A stretch of DNA of 57,273 bases from the NCBI GenBank assembly GCA_015063725.1, contig SVTP01000010.1, positions 1 through 57,273 of the forward strand. The letters are read 5' to 3'. This document shows positions 14,909 to 24,016 of the stretch, piece by piece; within the stretch, counting starts at the first letter, position 1; the number at the start of each line of letters is the position of its first letter. The stretch is from Oscillospiraceae bacterium. GTDB lineage: Bacteria > Bacillota > Clostridia > Oscillospirales > CAG-272. The position numbers and the translations under genes are program-made. A model generated the notes under the pieces. That model ran no database searches and was not told the origin of the DNA. It was given only the letters and a program-made list of their open reading frames with translations.

Positions 14909-17413
14909 TCACTTCGCCTCGTACCAACTGTTGCCGATGTGAATGTCCACGTCGAGGGGGACGGAATAGGAAACAGCGTTTTCCATTTCATGCTTGAGGA
15001 TTTCAAGGGCGCGGTCGGCAACGGAGCGATGAGCCTCGATGAGGAGTTCATCGTGCACCTGCAGGATGAGTCTGGCGTCGATGCCCTCTTCTTTGAGGCG
15101 GTTGTGAACGCGCACCATTGCGAGCTTGATGATGTCAGCGGCAGTGCCCTGAATGGGGCTGTTCATTGCCACGCGCTCGCCAAACTTGCGCTGCATACCG
15201 TTGCTTGCCTTCAGCTCGGGAATATAGCGACGGCGACCGAAGAGCGTGGTCACGTAACCGTCCTCGTATGCCTCTTTGATGGTCTCTTTGAGGTAGGCAT
15301 CAATGCCGGGGTATCCGGCAAGGTATTGGTCGATATAGGCTTGCGCCTCGGCGCGAGAAACGCCAATGTCATCTGAGAGCGAGAACGCGCCAATGCCGTA
15401 CATAATGCCAAAGTTGACCGCTTTTGCGCGTTTGCGAAGCTCGGACGTGACCGCAGACTCGGCAACACCAAATACGGTTGCGGCGGTTGAGGTGTGAACG
15501 TCCACGCCCTCGCGGAAGGCTCTGATCATATTGGTATCGTTTGAAATATGCGCCAAGAGTCGCAACTCGATTTGCGAATAGTCGGCGTCGATAATTACAT
15601 AATCTTGGTTCTCGGGCAGGAAAAAACGGCGCAGTTCTCTGCCAAGCTCGGTTCTGACGGGAATGTTTTGCAGATTGGGCTCGGTTGAGGAAAGTCTGCC
15701 TGTGGCAGTGCCCGTCTGCTTGAAGTGTGTATGCACACGACCGTTTTCGTCGGCAACCTTGAGCAGTCCTTCAACATAGGTGCTGCGGAGCTTTGTCACT
15801 TGGCGGTAGTCGAGAATATCCTGCACGATGGGGTGTGCGGGGCGGAGCTTTTCCAAAATTTCGGCGTTGGTCGAGTATCCCGTTTTGGTCTTTTTGGCGT
15901 GCGGAAGCCCGAGAACGTCAAACAAAATTTCGCCGAGCTGCTTGGGAGAATTGATATTGAATTCTTGCCCTGCGTGGAAATAGATCTGTGCCTCAAGCGC
16001 CTCGGCAACTGCCGTGAGCTGCTCGCCGTATTTGGAAATGCCCTCGCGGTCAATGCGGAAGCCCGCCATCTCCATATCGGCAAGCACGAGTGCGAGCGGC
16101 ATTTCAAGATCGCCAAGAAGATCGGCTTGTCCGCTCTCCTCAACCGCCTTCGAAATAAGCGGATAAAGGCGCGCCAGATACGCCGCGCGCGGAACTTCCC
16201 CTGACATCACCTCACCGAGATAGTCGGAAACGAGAGTGGAAAGGTCAAAATTGCTTTTGGACGAGTTGGCAAGATATGCGCCAAGCATCAAATCATATAC
16301 ACGGCACTCGCGCAAAAATGCGAGCGCGGGAATTTTATAAAGCGATTTGCAATCGTAGCAAACAACGGTTTTGCCCGAAAGGTGCTCGCGCACTTCCCCA
16401 TCGGTACAGTTCCAAACACTTGTGCCGTCGGAGAGTGTGAGAGAGGTGCTGTCCCAATCAAGGGCAAGAACGTCAAGCGTTGAAAGCTTTTCGCCGTCCA
16501 GCTCTGCGACCTGCACGGGGACGGCAACCGTCTCCTCGGCGGCAGGCTCGGCATCCAAGCCAAAGCGCTTGATGAACACCGAGAACTCAAGAGAAAGAAG
16601 CAAGCGGCGCAGCTCTGCACGGTCAATACCGCGATTTTCCAAGGACTTCAAGGGCTCCTCAAGCGGAACGGTTTGGCAGATGCGCGCAAGCGTTTGCGAA
16701 AGATACGCGCTCTCTTTGCCGTTTTCCAGTTTTGCTTTCACCGAGGGCGTGAGCTTTGCCTCGGGCAGGTGCTCGTAGATGCCGTCAAGGGAACCAAACT
16801 CCGAGATGAGCTTGATGGCGGTCTTCTCCCCAATGCCGGGCACACCGGGAATGTTATCCGAGCTATCCCCCATCAGTGCCTTGACGTCAACAAAGGTAGA
16901 GGAAGGAACGGTGTATTTTTCAAGGAATTTTGCCTCGTCCATATCGATGGTCTCGCTATTGGTGGCAAGCAGGACGTGCACGCTCGGGCCGATGAGCTGG
17001 AGCGCATCACGGTCTCCCGTCATCAGGTACGCCTCGCAATCTGCCTCGGCGCCCATGCGTGCAAGTGTGCCGAGAATATCGTCTGCCTCGTACCCCTCCA
17101 GCGAGAGAACGTGGTAGCCCAAAGCCTTGAGCACCTCCTTTGCCACGGGGAACTGTTGCAAAAGCTCCTCGGGCGTGGCGTGTCTGCCTGCCTTGTAGGC
17201 ATCATACATTTTGTGACGGAAGGTGGGGGCTTTGAGGTCAAAAGCCACCGCACAGTAGTCGGGCGCGAGTGCCTCTGCCTGACGGGTGATCATATTGATC
17301 ATGCCGTACAGTGCGTTGGTGGGAAAGCCATCCTTTGTGGTGAGAGGGCGCACGCCATAAAACGCGCGGTTGAGGATGCTATTGCCGTCGATTGCGAGTA
17401 ATTTTTTCTTCAT
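14909..17413 (-). CDS. polA: DNA polymerase I
   Basis: 834 residues. It fills gaps and removes RNA primers during replication and repair. The N-terminal 5'-3' exonuclease/FEN domain (1-280) has 'LLAIDGNSILNRAFYG' and 'MGDSSDNIPGVPGIGEKTA'. The middle domain is a degenerate 3'-5' exonuclease lacking the usual DxE and YxxxD residues ('LALDWDSTS' is all that remains). The polymerase domain carries motif A 'DADYSQIELRLLAHIS', motif B 'RKRAKAVNFGIMYG' and motif C 'LQVHDELLIEA'. So it should lack proofreading, as in Taq and Bacillus enzymes. Start at ATG 17413 with GGAGG 5 bases upstream. It has its own TTGACA/TACAAT promoter. Confidence 0.97.
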   Translation of the reverse strand: MKKKLLAIDGNSILNRAFYGVRPLTTKDGFPTNALYGMINMITRQAEALAPDYCAVAFDLKAPTFRHKMYDAYKAGRHATPEELLQQFPVAKEVLKALGYHVLSLEGYEADDILGTLARMGAEADCEAYLMTGDRDALQLIGPSVHVLLATNSETIDMDEAKFLEKYTVPSSTFVDVKALMGDSSDNIPGVPGIGEKTAIKLISEFGSLDGIYEHLPEAKLTPSVKAKLENGKESAYLSQTLARICQTVPLEEPLKSLENRGIDRAELRRLLLSLEFSVFIKRFGLDAEPAAEETVAVPVQVAELDGEKLSTLDVLALDWDSTSLTLSDGTSVWNCTDGEVREHLSGKTVVCYDCKSLYKIPALAFLRECRVYDLMLGAYLANSSKSNFDLSTLVSDYLGEVMSGEVPRAAYLARLYPLISKAVEESGQADLLGDLEMPLALVLADMEMAGFRIDREGISKYGEQLTAVAEALEAQIYFHAGQEFNINSPKQLGEILFDVLGLPHAKKTKTGYSTNAEILEKLRPAHPIVQDILDYRQVTKLRSTYVEGLLKVADENGRVHTHFKQTGTATGRLSSTEPNLQNIPVRTELGRELRRFFLPENQDYVIIDADYSQIELRLLAHISNDTNMIRAFREGVDVHTSTAATVFGVAESAVTSELRKRAKAVNFGIMYGIGAFSLSDDIGVSRAEAQAYIDQYLAGYPGIDAYLKETIKEAYEDGYVTTLFGRRRYIPELKASNGMQRKFGERVAMNSPIQGTAADIIKLAMVRVHNRLKEEGIDARLILQVHDELLIEAHRSVADRALEILKHEMENAVSYSVPLDVDIHIGNSWYEAK

Positions 17414-17461
17414 TCGTTCCTCCAAAGACACTTTGTGTCTTTCTTTTCATTCTTCCCTTTT

Positions 17462-17490
17462 ATTGTACCACAATTCCCCCCTATTGTCAA
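17462..17490 (-). promoter_or_regulatory. Promoter of polA
   Basis: Minus-strand TTGACA (17485-17490), 17-bp spacer, TACAAT (17462-17467). Confidence 0.82.
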
Positions 17491-17497
17491 GGAAAGA

Positions 17498-17528
17498 GAA
17501 AGAAAAAGAGGGCGACCGACGGTCGCCC
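17498..17528 (-). terminator. Terminator upstream of polA (for the 17542 gene)
   Basis: GGGCGACCG/CGGTCGCCC stem with a one-base centre (17510-17528), then TCTTTTTCTTT on the minus strand. Confidence 0.88.
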
Positions 17529-17541
17529 AAACAAAATGGAA

Positions 17542-17934
17542 TTACAAGGCGTTTATAGTATTGCAATTTCTTTGCTCCAAAAGCAATCCTGCAGAAAGGA
17601 GTGCGCGGTTCCACAGGCGGTAGGCGGTGCGACGGGAAAGCCCCAAAAGGCTTGCGGCGCGCTCAACGCTCTCGCCCTTGACGTAGCGGTAATACAGAAG
17701 CATTTTCTCTCTCCCGTTTTTCATTTTGCCCAAAAAGGCGGCAATCTCATAAATGCGCGCCTTCCAATATGCCTCGTCGCCTGCCAGAATGTCCTCGCAA
17801 TCACAAAGCTCGTCGAATTTTGCGGCTCTCCTTCTTTCATACTTTCGCAGCTTGAGCATATCCAAACACAGCTGATATCCGCACAAATAATTCCGCGCCG
17901 CCTCCCGTATCTTCATTTCTTCCTCTTGCGTCAT
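17542..17934 (-). CDS. Small helix-turn-helix protein, sigma region 4-like
   Basis: 130 residues. The N-terminal two thirds is helical and charged. The last 45 residues have 'LLYYRYVKGESVERAASLLGLSRRTAYRLWNRAL', here quoted in part: 'ASLLGLSRRTAYRLWNRAL', a sigma-70 region 4-type helix-turn-helix with the recognition helix at about 100-112. The layout (helical N-part plus HTH, about 130 residues) is like DUF1492/ArpU-type regulators found in mobile elements and elsewhere, but no region 2 is present, so it is not a full sigma factor. AAAGGAAG precedes the start. It is divergent from the XRE-S24 repressor gene; the shared 255-base intergenic space carries the repressor's operators, so co-regulation is plausible. 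Confidence 0.68.
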   Translation of the reverse strand: MTQEEEMKIREAARNYLCGYQLCLDMLKLRKYERRRAAKFDELCDCEDILAGDEAYWKARIYEIAAFLGKMKNGREKMLLYYRYVKGESVERAASLLGLSRRTAYRLWNRALLSAGLLLEQRNCNTINAL

Positions 17935-18025
17935 TTTTTCACTTCCTTTCTATTTCGCTTTTCCGTAATGTTTTAACTGTTTTTTTAGGATTTTCAAATT
18001 TTTTATCGAAATTTCTGCATTTCTA

Positions 18026-18054
18026 TTGACAAGACTTCGGAAATCCGTTATAAT
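18026..18054 (+). promoter_or_regulatory. Promoter of the XRE-S24 repressor operon
   Basis: TTGACA (18026-18031), 17-bp spacer, TATAAT (18049-18054): a perfect consensus. The spacer contains a palindromic operator-like site (18038-18047). The transcript leader would be about 130 bases. Confidence 0.88.
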
Positions 18055-18109
18055 ATTTGTAGCACACACATTATATCGGAAAACCGAAATATTGTCAAGT
18101 AGTATTTCG
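18037..18109 (+). promoter_or_regulatory. Candidate operators of the XRE-S24 repressor
   Basis: Two palindromes sharing the core TCGGAAA.CCG: CGGAAATCCG at 18038-18047, between -35 and -10, and TCGGAAAACCGA at 18076-18087, with centres 39 bp apart. A further inverted pair CGAAAT...ATTTCG lies at 18085-18109, and a half-site CGAAAT at 18007-18012. This arrangement is typical of an autoregulated phage-type repressor. Assignment to this repressor is inferred from position. Confidence 0.6.
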
Positions 18110-18189
18110 CATTTTCTTGATATTCTATGCTTTACACAAAACGAATGATAACAAATTGTATCATTTTGCTAAATCAAGGAGAAAAAGGA

Positions 18190-18816
18190 ATGGAATACTC
18201 GATTTTTGAGCGTCTCCTGCACGAAAAGGGCACAACGGTTTATCAGGTCTCCAAGGCGACGCGCATTGCCGCCTCGACCTTTACCGATTGGAAGAACGGC
18301 CGCTCCACCCCCAAGGTGGATAAGCTTGCCCGCATTGCCGAATATTTTTCGCTCACGCTCGACGAGCTGATGGGCACCTCCAGCGGTACGCGCGACACCG
18401 AGTCGGCTTACCGCCATTTGCGCGCGCGCAAGATGGTTCCCGTCATTGGCGTGATCCGCGCAGGTCGCCCGATCGTAACCGACGAGACCATGCTCGGGCA
18501 CGAGTTTGCAGACGTGGATGATGTAGAGGAATATTTCTATTTGGAAGTTTGCGGTGACAGTATGAAAAACTGCGGCATTGTGGATGGCACTTACGTTCTT
18601 TTTCACAAGCAGCAGTACGCCGAGAACGGCGACATCGTTGCCTGCCTTGTAGACGGAGAGAGCGCAACGGTCAAGCGTTTTTCCAAGGAGAACCGTCGCA
18701 TTGTCCTCTCCCCCGAGAACGAGGACTACTCCCCTATTCTGCTCGCTCCCGAGGATTTTGAAATCGGCAGAGCGCGCATCCTTGGCGTCGCCATAGAAGC
18801 AAAAACCAAATTTTAA
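18190..18816 (+). CDS. XRE-family repressor with S24 self-cleavage domain (CI/LexA-like)
   Basis: 208 residues. An N-terminal XRE helix-turn-helix (about 5-61, 'TVYQVSKATRIAASTFTDWK') is joined to a C-terminal S24 peptidase fold. The self-cleavage apparatus is complete: Ala91-Gly92 scissile bond ('VIRAGRPI'), Ser124 in 'CGDSMK' and Lys162 in 'ATVKRF'. Such repressors inactivate themselves when RecA filaments form on damaged DNA, or respond to other stress. Start at ATG 18190 with AAGGAG 8 bases upstream. It has a perfect promoter overlapped by its probable own operators. It heads a forward run: the ABC-F gene begins 24 bases downstream. It is not LexA itself, whose DNA-binding domain is a winged helix. 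Confidence 0.88.
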   Translation: MEYSIFERLLHEKGTTVYQVSKATRIAASTFTDWKNGRSTPKVDKLARIAEYFSLTLDELMGTSSGTRDTESAYRHLRARKMVPVIGVIRAGRPIVTDETMLGHEFADVDDVEEYFYLEVCGDSMKNCGIVDGTYVLFHKQQYAENGDIVACLVDGESATVKRFSKENRRIVLSPENEDYSPILLAPEDFEIGRARILGVAIEAKTKF

Positions 18817-18840
18817 CCCCGGCAAAGGAAGTTTCATTTT

Positions 18841-20775
18841 ATGATTGCAATCAGCACAAACGATCTCTCCTTTTCGGTGGGGACGACCGTTATATTAGAT
18901 AAGGTAACCTTTTCGCTTGAGGAGAATGACAAGCTCGGCATCATCGGTGTCAACGGTTGCGGCAAGTCCACGCTCTTGCGCCTGCTTACAGGTGAAGCTG
19001 AGCCGACCTCGGGCGAGGTTTATCTCTCGCGCGGCAAGACGATGGGCATCCTGACGCAGGACGGCGCATTTGACTGCGAGGACGAGGGACAAACCGTGAT
19101 CGAGCGGATGTACCGCTCCTTCCCTCGCCTGCTCCAAATGGAAGAACGCTTAGCAATGCTTGAAAAATCCCTTTCGGGTGGCGACGCGCGCATCATTGGC
19201 GAGTACACTGACCTCAACGAAAAATTTGTGGAAGAGGGCGGACTGGAGTTCCGCTCCAGATGCGCGTCTATTCTCGCGCGTCTGGGCTTTGATAAGCTTG
19301 CGGCAAGCCAACCCGTGTCAACGCTTTCGGGCGGTCAGCGCACACGCCTCGCCCTTGCGGTTGAGCTTGCACGCGAGCCTGACGTTCTGCTCCTCGACGA
19401 GCCGACAAACCATTTGGATATTGAAACGCTGGCGTGGCTTGAGAGCTTTCTTGTCTCCTACCCCAAGTGCGTGATGATCGTCTCTCACGACCGTTACTTT
19501 TTGGATAAGGTGACAAACAAAACGCTCTCTATTGAGCATCACCGCGCAAAGCTCTATCGCGGAAATTATTCCAAGAGCATGGAGCAACGCCGCATCGACC
19601 GCGAAATTGCCGAAAAACATTGGAAAAATCAGCAAAAGGAGATCGCGCGTCAGGAGGCGTATATTGCACAGCAACGCGCGTGGAACCGCGAGCGCAACAT
19701 CATTGCGGCAGAGAGCCGCCAGAAGCTGCTTGACAAAATGGAGCGTGTGGAGCGTCCGCAAAACGATCCCCGTGCCATTCGCATGCGCTTTGACGAGGCA
19801 AGCACCTCGGGCAATGACGTGCTGGAGGCAAGAGGTCTTTCGATGGCGTTTGGTGAGAGAAAACTCTTTGAGGATATTTCCTTCCTCATCAAGCGGCAGG
19901 AGCGCGTGATGATCATCGGCCCCAACGGCTGCGGCAAATCCACGCTCATCAAAATCATTTTGCACAAGCTTGCCCCCGTTGCGGGAAGCTTGACCGAGGG
20001 CTACAACGTTCACGTAGGCTACTACGATCAGGAAAACCAAAACCTCACCCCCGAGAACACCGTTCTCGACGAGCTTTGGAACGCCTACCCCACTCGAACC
20101 GAGACCGAGATCCGCAACACGTTGGGGCTCTTCCGCTTTACCGGCGAGGATGTCTTTAAAACCGTATCGGTGCTCAGCGGCGGTGAGAGAGCAAGATTGA
20201 CGCTCTCCAAGCTGATGCTCTCGCAAATGAACCTTTTGGTGCTTGACGAGCCGACAAACCACCTTGACATAGACTCGCGCGAGGCGTTGGAATCTGCTCT
20301 TGAGCAGTTTGACGGCACGATTGTAACCGTCTCCCACGACCGTTATCTGATCGAAAAGCTGGCAACGCGCATTTTGCAACTCAAGCCCGGTCGCGCCTTT
20401 GCGGGTGACCTTTTGGACTATCGCGTTGACCACGCAGGACAGGCGTTCAGCGAATTTGAAGCCTATAAAAACGCGCGCATTGCCGAGTTTGAGGAAGGCA
20501 GCGGTGCGGTCGCATCGATGACAGTGCAAAGCTCCAACAAGGAGCAGTACCTCAAAAACAAGCAAGCGTCTGCTGATGCGCGCAAGCGCAAAAATTATCT
20601 TGACAAGCTCCGCCGCGAGTGCGAAAGCATTGAGGGTGAGCTTGCCGTCATTGAAGAAGAACTTTTTGGCTCTGCCGCCGCCGACTACGTGCGTGCCGCC
20701 GAGCTTGACGAAAAGAAAAACGCTCTTGAGGAACGTCTTATGGAAATTTATGAAGAATTGGAGGCCTCTGAATGA
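18841..20775 (+). CDS. ABC-F family ATPase
   Basis: 644 residues. Two ATP-binding cassettes sit in one chain with no membrane segments. The first has Walker A 'GVNGCGKST' (36-44) and signature 'LSGGQRTRLALAV'. The second has 'GPNGCGKST' near 360 and 'LSGGERARLTLSKL'. Both carry 'LLDEPTNHLDI'-type Walker B regions. The linker (about 240-310) is charged and helical, and the C-terminus (565-644) is a coiled coil, as in YdiF/Uup-like members. ABC-F proteins act at the ribosome, as translation factors or antibiotic protectors. The next gene overlaps by 4 bases, so translation is coupled. Which subfamily it is cannot be decided by eye. Confidence 0.93.
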   Translation: MIAISTNDLSFSVGTTVILDKVTFSLEENDKLGIIGVNGCGKSTLLRLLTGEAEPTSGEVYLSRGKTMGILTQDGAFDCEDEGQTVIERMYRSFPRLLQMEERLAMLEKSLSGGDARIIGEYTDLNEKFVEEGGLEFRSRCASILARLGFDKLAASQPVSTLSGGQRTRLALAVELAREPDVLLLDEPTNHLDIETLAWLESFLVSYPKCVMIVSHDRYFLDKVTNKTLSIEHHRAKLYRGNYSKSMEQRRIDREIAEKHWKNQQKEIARQEAYIAQQRAWNRERNIIAAESRQKLLDKMERVERPQNDPRAIRMRFDEASTSGNDVLEARGLSMAFGERKLFEDISFLIKRQERVMIIGPNGCGKSTLIKIILHKLAPVAGSLTEGYNVHVGYYDQENQNLTPENTVLDELWNAYPTRTETEIRNTLGLFRFTGEDVFKTVSVLSGGERARLTLSKLMLSQMNLLVLDEPTNHLDIDSREALESALEQFDGTIVTVSHDRYLIEKLATRILQLKPGRAFAGDLLDYRVDHAGQAFSEFEAYKNARIAEFEEGSGAVASMTVQSSNKEQYLKNKQASADARKRKNYLDKLRRECESIEGELAVIEEELFGSAAADYVRAAELDEKKNALEERLMEIYEELEASE

Positions 20776-22544
20776 GACGTAAGAAAAATAGAAGCGTAGG
20801 GCTCATTGGTAAGTTTTTGCCCTACTACAAGCCCTATTGCGGCATTATGGCATTTGACCTCTTTTGCGCCGCACTCACCACCGTTTGCGAGCTGGTGCTC
20901 CCCATGGTGGTGCGCACCATTACCGATGCGGCATCCTCCGAGAATCTTGCCGAACTCACTCCAACACTCATTTTTGGCATTGGCGGTGCGTATATTCTGT
21001 TGCGCATCATCGATACTGCCGCCAACTATTTTATGACCTCGATCGGTCATATTATGGGAACCAAGATCGAGACCGATATGCGCCGCGACCTGTTCTCGCA
21101 CCTGCAAAAGCTTTCCTTCTCTTATTACGACAACACCAAGGTGGGCACACTGATGTCGCGCATTACAACCGACCTGTTTGACGTAACCGAGTTTGCACAC
21201 CACTGCCCCGAGGAGTTTTTTATTGCGGGCGTTAAGATCATCGGTGCGTTCATTCTGCTCTGCACCATCAACGTTCCTCTCACACTCATCATCTTCTCGG
21301 TCATCCCCATTATTCTGGCACTCTCTATCTTCTTCCGTCGCCGTATGCGTTCCAACTTCCGCGAGTCACGCAAGCAGATCGGCGAGCTCAATTCGCAAAT
21401 TGAGGATAGTCTGCTCGGCGTTCGCGTGACACGTTCCTTTGCGCGCGAGGACGAGGAGCAAAGAAAATTTGGCGAGGGCAACAGCGATTACTTACGCATT
21501 AAAAGCGAGCGCTACCGCATTATGGGCGCGTTCCACTCCTCTACCCGTCTCTTTGACGGCTTGATGTACATTCTCGTTGTCATCGCAGGTGCACTCTTTA
21601 TGATGGGCGTTGGTAACCTGCCCACCATTACTCCCCCCGACTACATTGCTTATTTGATGTTTGTTTCGACCCTTCTCACCTCGATCCGCCGCATTGTGGA
21701 GTTCTCCGAGCAATTCCAGCAAGGCATTTCGGGCATTGAGCGTTTCCAAGAGATTATGGAGACCGAGCCCGAGATCCAAGATGCCCCCGGCGCGAGCGTT
21801 CTTTCCGATGTGAAAGGTCGCGTAGAGTTCTGCGACGTTTCCTTCCGTTATGAGACCGAGACCAAAAACGTTTTGACACATCTTGACTTAACGGTACAAC
21901 CCGGTGAGAACATTGCTCTCGTTGGCCCCTCGGGCGGCGGCAAGACCACGCTCTGCTCGCTCATTCCCCGTTTTTATGAGGTCTCCTCGGGCAAGATCTT
22001 GGTTGACGGCAAGGACATTCGCGAGGTCACCATGCACTCTCTGCGAGACTGCATTGGCGTGGTAGCGCAGGACGTTTACCTGTTCTCGGGCAGTGTGCGC
22101 GAGAACATTGCCTACGGCAAGGTGGATGCCACCGACGAGGAGATCCAAGCTGCCGCAAAAATGGCGGGTGCACACGAGTTTATCGTCGCTCTGCCCGATG
22201 GATACGACACCTACGTTGGTGAGCGTGGCGTCAAGCTCTCGGGCGGTCAAAAGCAACGCATCTCCATTGCCCGTTTGTTCCTCAAAAATCCCCCCATCCT
22301 CATTCTTGACGAAGCAACCAGCGCGCTTGATAATGAAAGCGAGCGACTTGTGCAACAGTCGCTTGAAAAGCTTGCCCAAGGTCGCACGACCTTTACCATT
22401 GCGCATCGCCTGACCACCATTCGCAACGCCGACCGCATTTTGGTCCTGACCGAGAACGGCATTGAGGAATCGGGCACGCATCAGGAATTGATGCAAAAGG
22501 GCGGTATTTACAGCGAATTATACGCGCTTTATTCCAATCTTTGA
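20772..22544 (+). CDS. ABC exporter (fused permease and ATPase, MsbA/BmrA-type)
   Basis: 590 residues. The N-terminal 310 residues contain six transmembrane helices of the exporter fold. The C-terminal ATPase has Walker A 'GPSGGGKTT' near 385, signature 'LSGGQKQRISIARL' near 490 and Walker B 'PPILILDEATSALD'. It should work as a homodimer or with a half-transporter partner, exporting lipids, drugs or peptides. The ATG overlaps the ABC-F stop codon (ATGA), so the two are translated together. No partner half-transporter follows, which favours a homodimer. The substrate is unknown. Confidence 0.93.
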   Translation: MRRKKNRSVGLIGKFLPYYKPYCGIMAFDLFCAALTTVCELVLPMVVRTITDAASSENLAELTPTLIFGIGGAYILLRIIDTAANYFMTSIGHIMGTKIETDMRRDLFSHLQKLSFSYYDNTKVGTLMSRITTDLFDVTEFAHHCPEEFFIAGVKIIGAFILLCTINVPLTLIIFSVIPIILALSIFFRRRMRSNFRESRKQIGELNSQIEDSLLGVRVTRSFAREDEEQRKFGEGNSDYLRIKSERYRIMGAFHSSTRLFDGLMYILVVIAGALFMMGVGNLPTITPPDYIAYLMFVSTLLTSIRRIVEFSEQFQQGISGIERFQEIMETEPEIQDAPGASVLSDVKGRVEFCDVSFRYETETKNVLTHLDLTVQPGENIALVGPSGGGKTTLCSLIPRFYEVSSGKILVDGKDIREVTMHSLRDCIGVVAQDVYLFSGSVRENIAYGKVDATDEEIQAAAKMAGAHEFIVALPDGYDTYVGERGVKLSGGQKQRISIARLFLKNPPILILDEATSALDNESERLVQQSLEKLAQGRTTFTIAHRLTTIRNADRILVLTENGIEESGTHQELMQKGGIYSELYALYSNL

Positions 22545-22579
22545 TTTTTATTGCATCCAAACGAAAGGAAGAAAATATT

Positions 22580-24016
22580 ATGTATGACGTTGCCATTATA
22601 GGCGGCGGTGTTGTGGGCGGCATGATCGCACGCACCCTCGCTTCTTATCAACTGAATATCTGCATCCTTGAAAAAGCACACGACGTTGCCACGGGTGCAA
22701 GCGCGGCAAACTCCGCGATCGTGCACGCAGGCTATGATGCAAAAGAGGGCTCTCTCAAAGCCAAGCTCAACGTGCGCGGCTCGCAGCTGATGCCCACCGT
22801 TTGCGGGGAGCTCGGCGTCAAATACAAAAACAACGGCTCGCTTGTTATCGGCTTTAGTGAAGAGGATCGCACCGCCCTCGAGGCGCTCCTCGTGCGCGGA
22901 CAAAAGAACGGCGTTTCAGGGCTGCGCATCCTGGAAAAAGAGGAGTTGCATGCACTGGAGCCCAACCTCTCCGCGGACGTTCTCTACGCACTCCACGCGC
23001 CCACGGGTGCCATCGTTTGCCCTTATGAGCTCACCATTGCCGCTATCGGTAACGCAATGGACAACGGTGCTGACCTGAAATTGGATTTTGCCGTTTCTTC
23101 TATTTGCAATCTTGGCACTCATTATGAAATTTCCTCTGCCAACGAGACTGTTTCGGCACGTTACGTCATCAACGCCGCAGGCGTGTTTGCCGACGAGATT
23201 GCCAAAATGGCAGGAGACGACAGCTTTTCCATTCATCCGCGCCGCGGCGAATACGTGCTCCTTGACAAGGAATGCGGCTCGATCGTTGCGCACACCATCT
23301 TCCGCACCCCCGGCAAAATGGGCAAAGGCATTCTCGTCTCCCCCACCGTTGACGGCAACCTGATCACAGGTCCTACCGGTGTAGACATCGAAGATAAGCT
23401 TGACAAATCCACCACCGCCGAAGGACTCTCCTTTGTTATGCAGCAAAGCAACGAGAACACCACGGGCATTCCCTTTGGCAAGAGCATCACATCCTTCTGC
23501 GGTCTGCGTGCGGTCGGTTCGACAGGTGACTTTATCATCAACAACACACTGCCCCGTTTTGTCAACGTAGCAGGCATCGAGTCGCCCGGTCTTTCTTCTG
23601 CTCCTGCCATTGCCGAAATGGTCGTTGAGCTTTTAGGTGATGCCGGTCTCGTACTTGAAAAGAAGACCGACTTCAATCCCATCCGCCCCGCAACCCACGC
23701 CTTCCGCGAGGGCACGATAGAAGAAAAGAACGCGATGATCGCAAAAGATCCCGCCTACGGTCACATCATTTGCCGTTGCGAGGGTGTCAGCGAAGGGGAA
23801 ATTCTCGCGGCGATCCGTCAAAATCCCCGTCCGCGTGACCTTGACGGTGTCAAACGCCGCACACGCGCACAAATGGGACGTTGCCAAGGCGGCTTCTGCT
23901 CCCCTTATATCGTTGAACTTCTGGCACAGGAAATGAACATCCCCTACGAGGATGTAACCAAGTGCGGCGGCAAGTCGCGCATCAACGTACAAAAAACCAA
24001 AGGAGGTGCACTGTAA
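22580..24016 (+). CDS. FAD-dependent glycerol-3-phosphate dehydrogenase-type oxidoreductase with [2Fe-2S] domain
   Basis: 478 residues. The dinucleotide-binding motif 'AIIGGGVVGG' starts at residue 5; the DAO/GlpA-like FAD domain continues to about 370. The C-terminus has a BFD-like domain with cysteines in 'ICRCEGVSEGE' and 'GRCQGGFCSP', ligands for a [2Fe-2S] cluster. With the next two genes it matches the clostridial set COG0579, COG0446 and DUF1667, thought to oxidise glycerol-3-phosphate in the cytoplasm or at the membrane. Start at ATG 22580 with AAAGGAAG upstream. The stop overlaps the next start by one base. No glycerol kinase or facilitator gene is nearby. Confidence 0.86.
   Translation: MYDVAIIGGGVVGGMIARTLASYQLNICILEKAHDVATGASAANSAIVHAGYDAKEGSLKAKLNVRGSQLMPTVCGELGVKYKNNGSLVIGFSEEDRTALEALLVRGQKNGVSGLRILEKEELHALEPNLSADVLYALHAPTGAIVCPYELTIAAIGNAMDNGADLKLDFAVSSICNLGTHYEISSANETVSARYVINAAGVFADEIAKMAGDDSFSIHPRRGEYVLLDKECGSIVAHTIFRTPGKMGKGILVSPTVDGNLITGPTGVDIEDKLDKSTTAEGLSFVMQQSNENTTGIPFGKSITSFCGLRAVGSTGDFIINNTLPRFVNVAGIESPGLSSAPAIAEMVVELLGDAGLVLEKKTDFNPIRPATHAFREGTIEEKNAMIAKDPAYGHIICRCEGVSEGEILAAIRQNPRPRDLDGVKRRTRAQMGRCQGGFCSPYIVELLAQEMNIPYEDVTKCGGKSRINVQKTKGGAL

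Noticed and set aside
17542-18816. A prophage remnant around the XRE-S24 repressor
   Set aside because: No integrase, excisionase, attachment repeats or structural genes are seen; the flanks are polA and an ABC-F operon.
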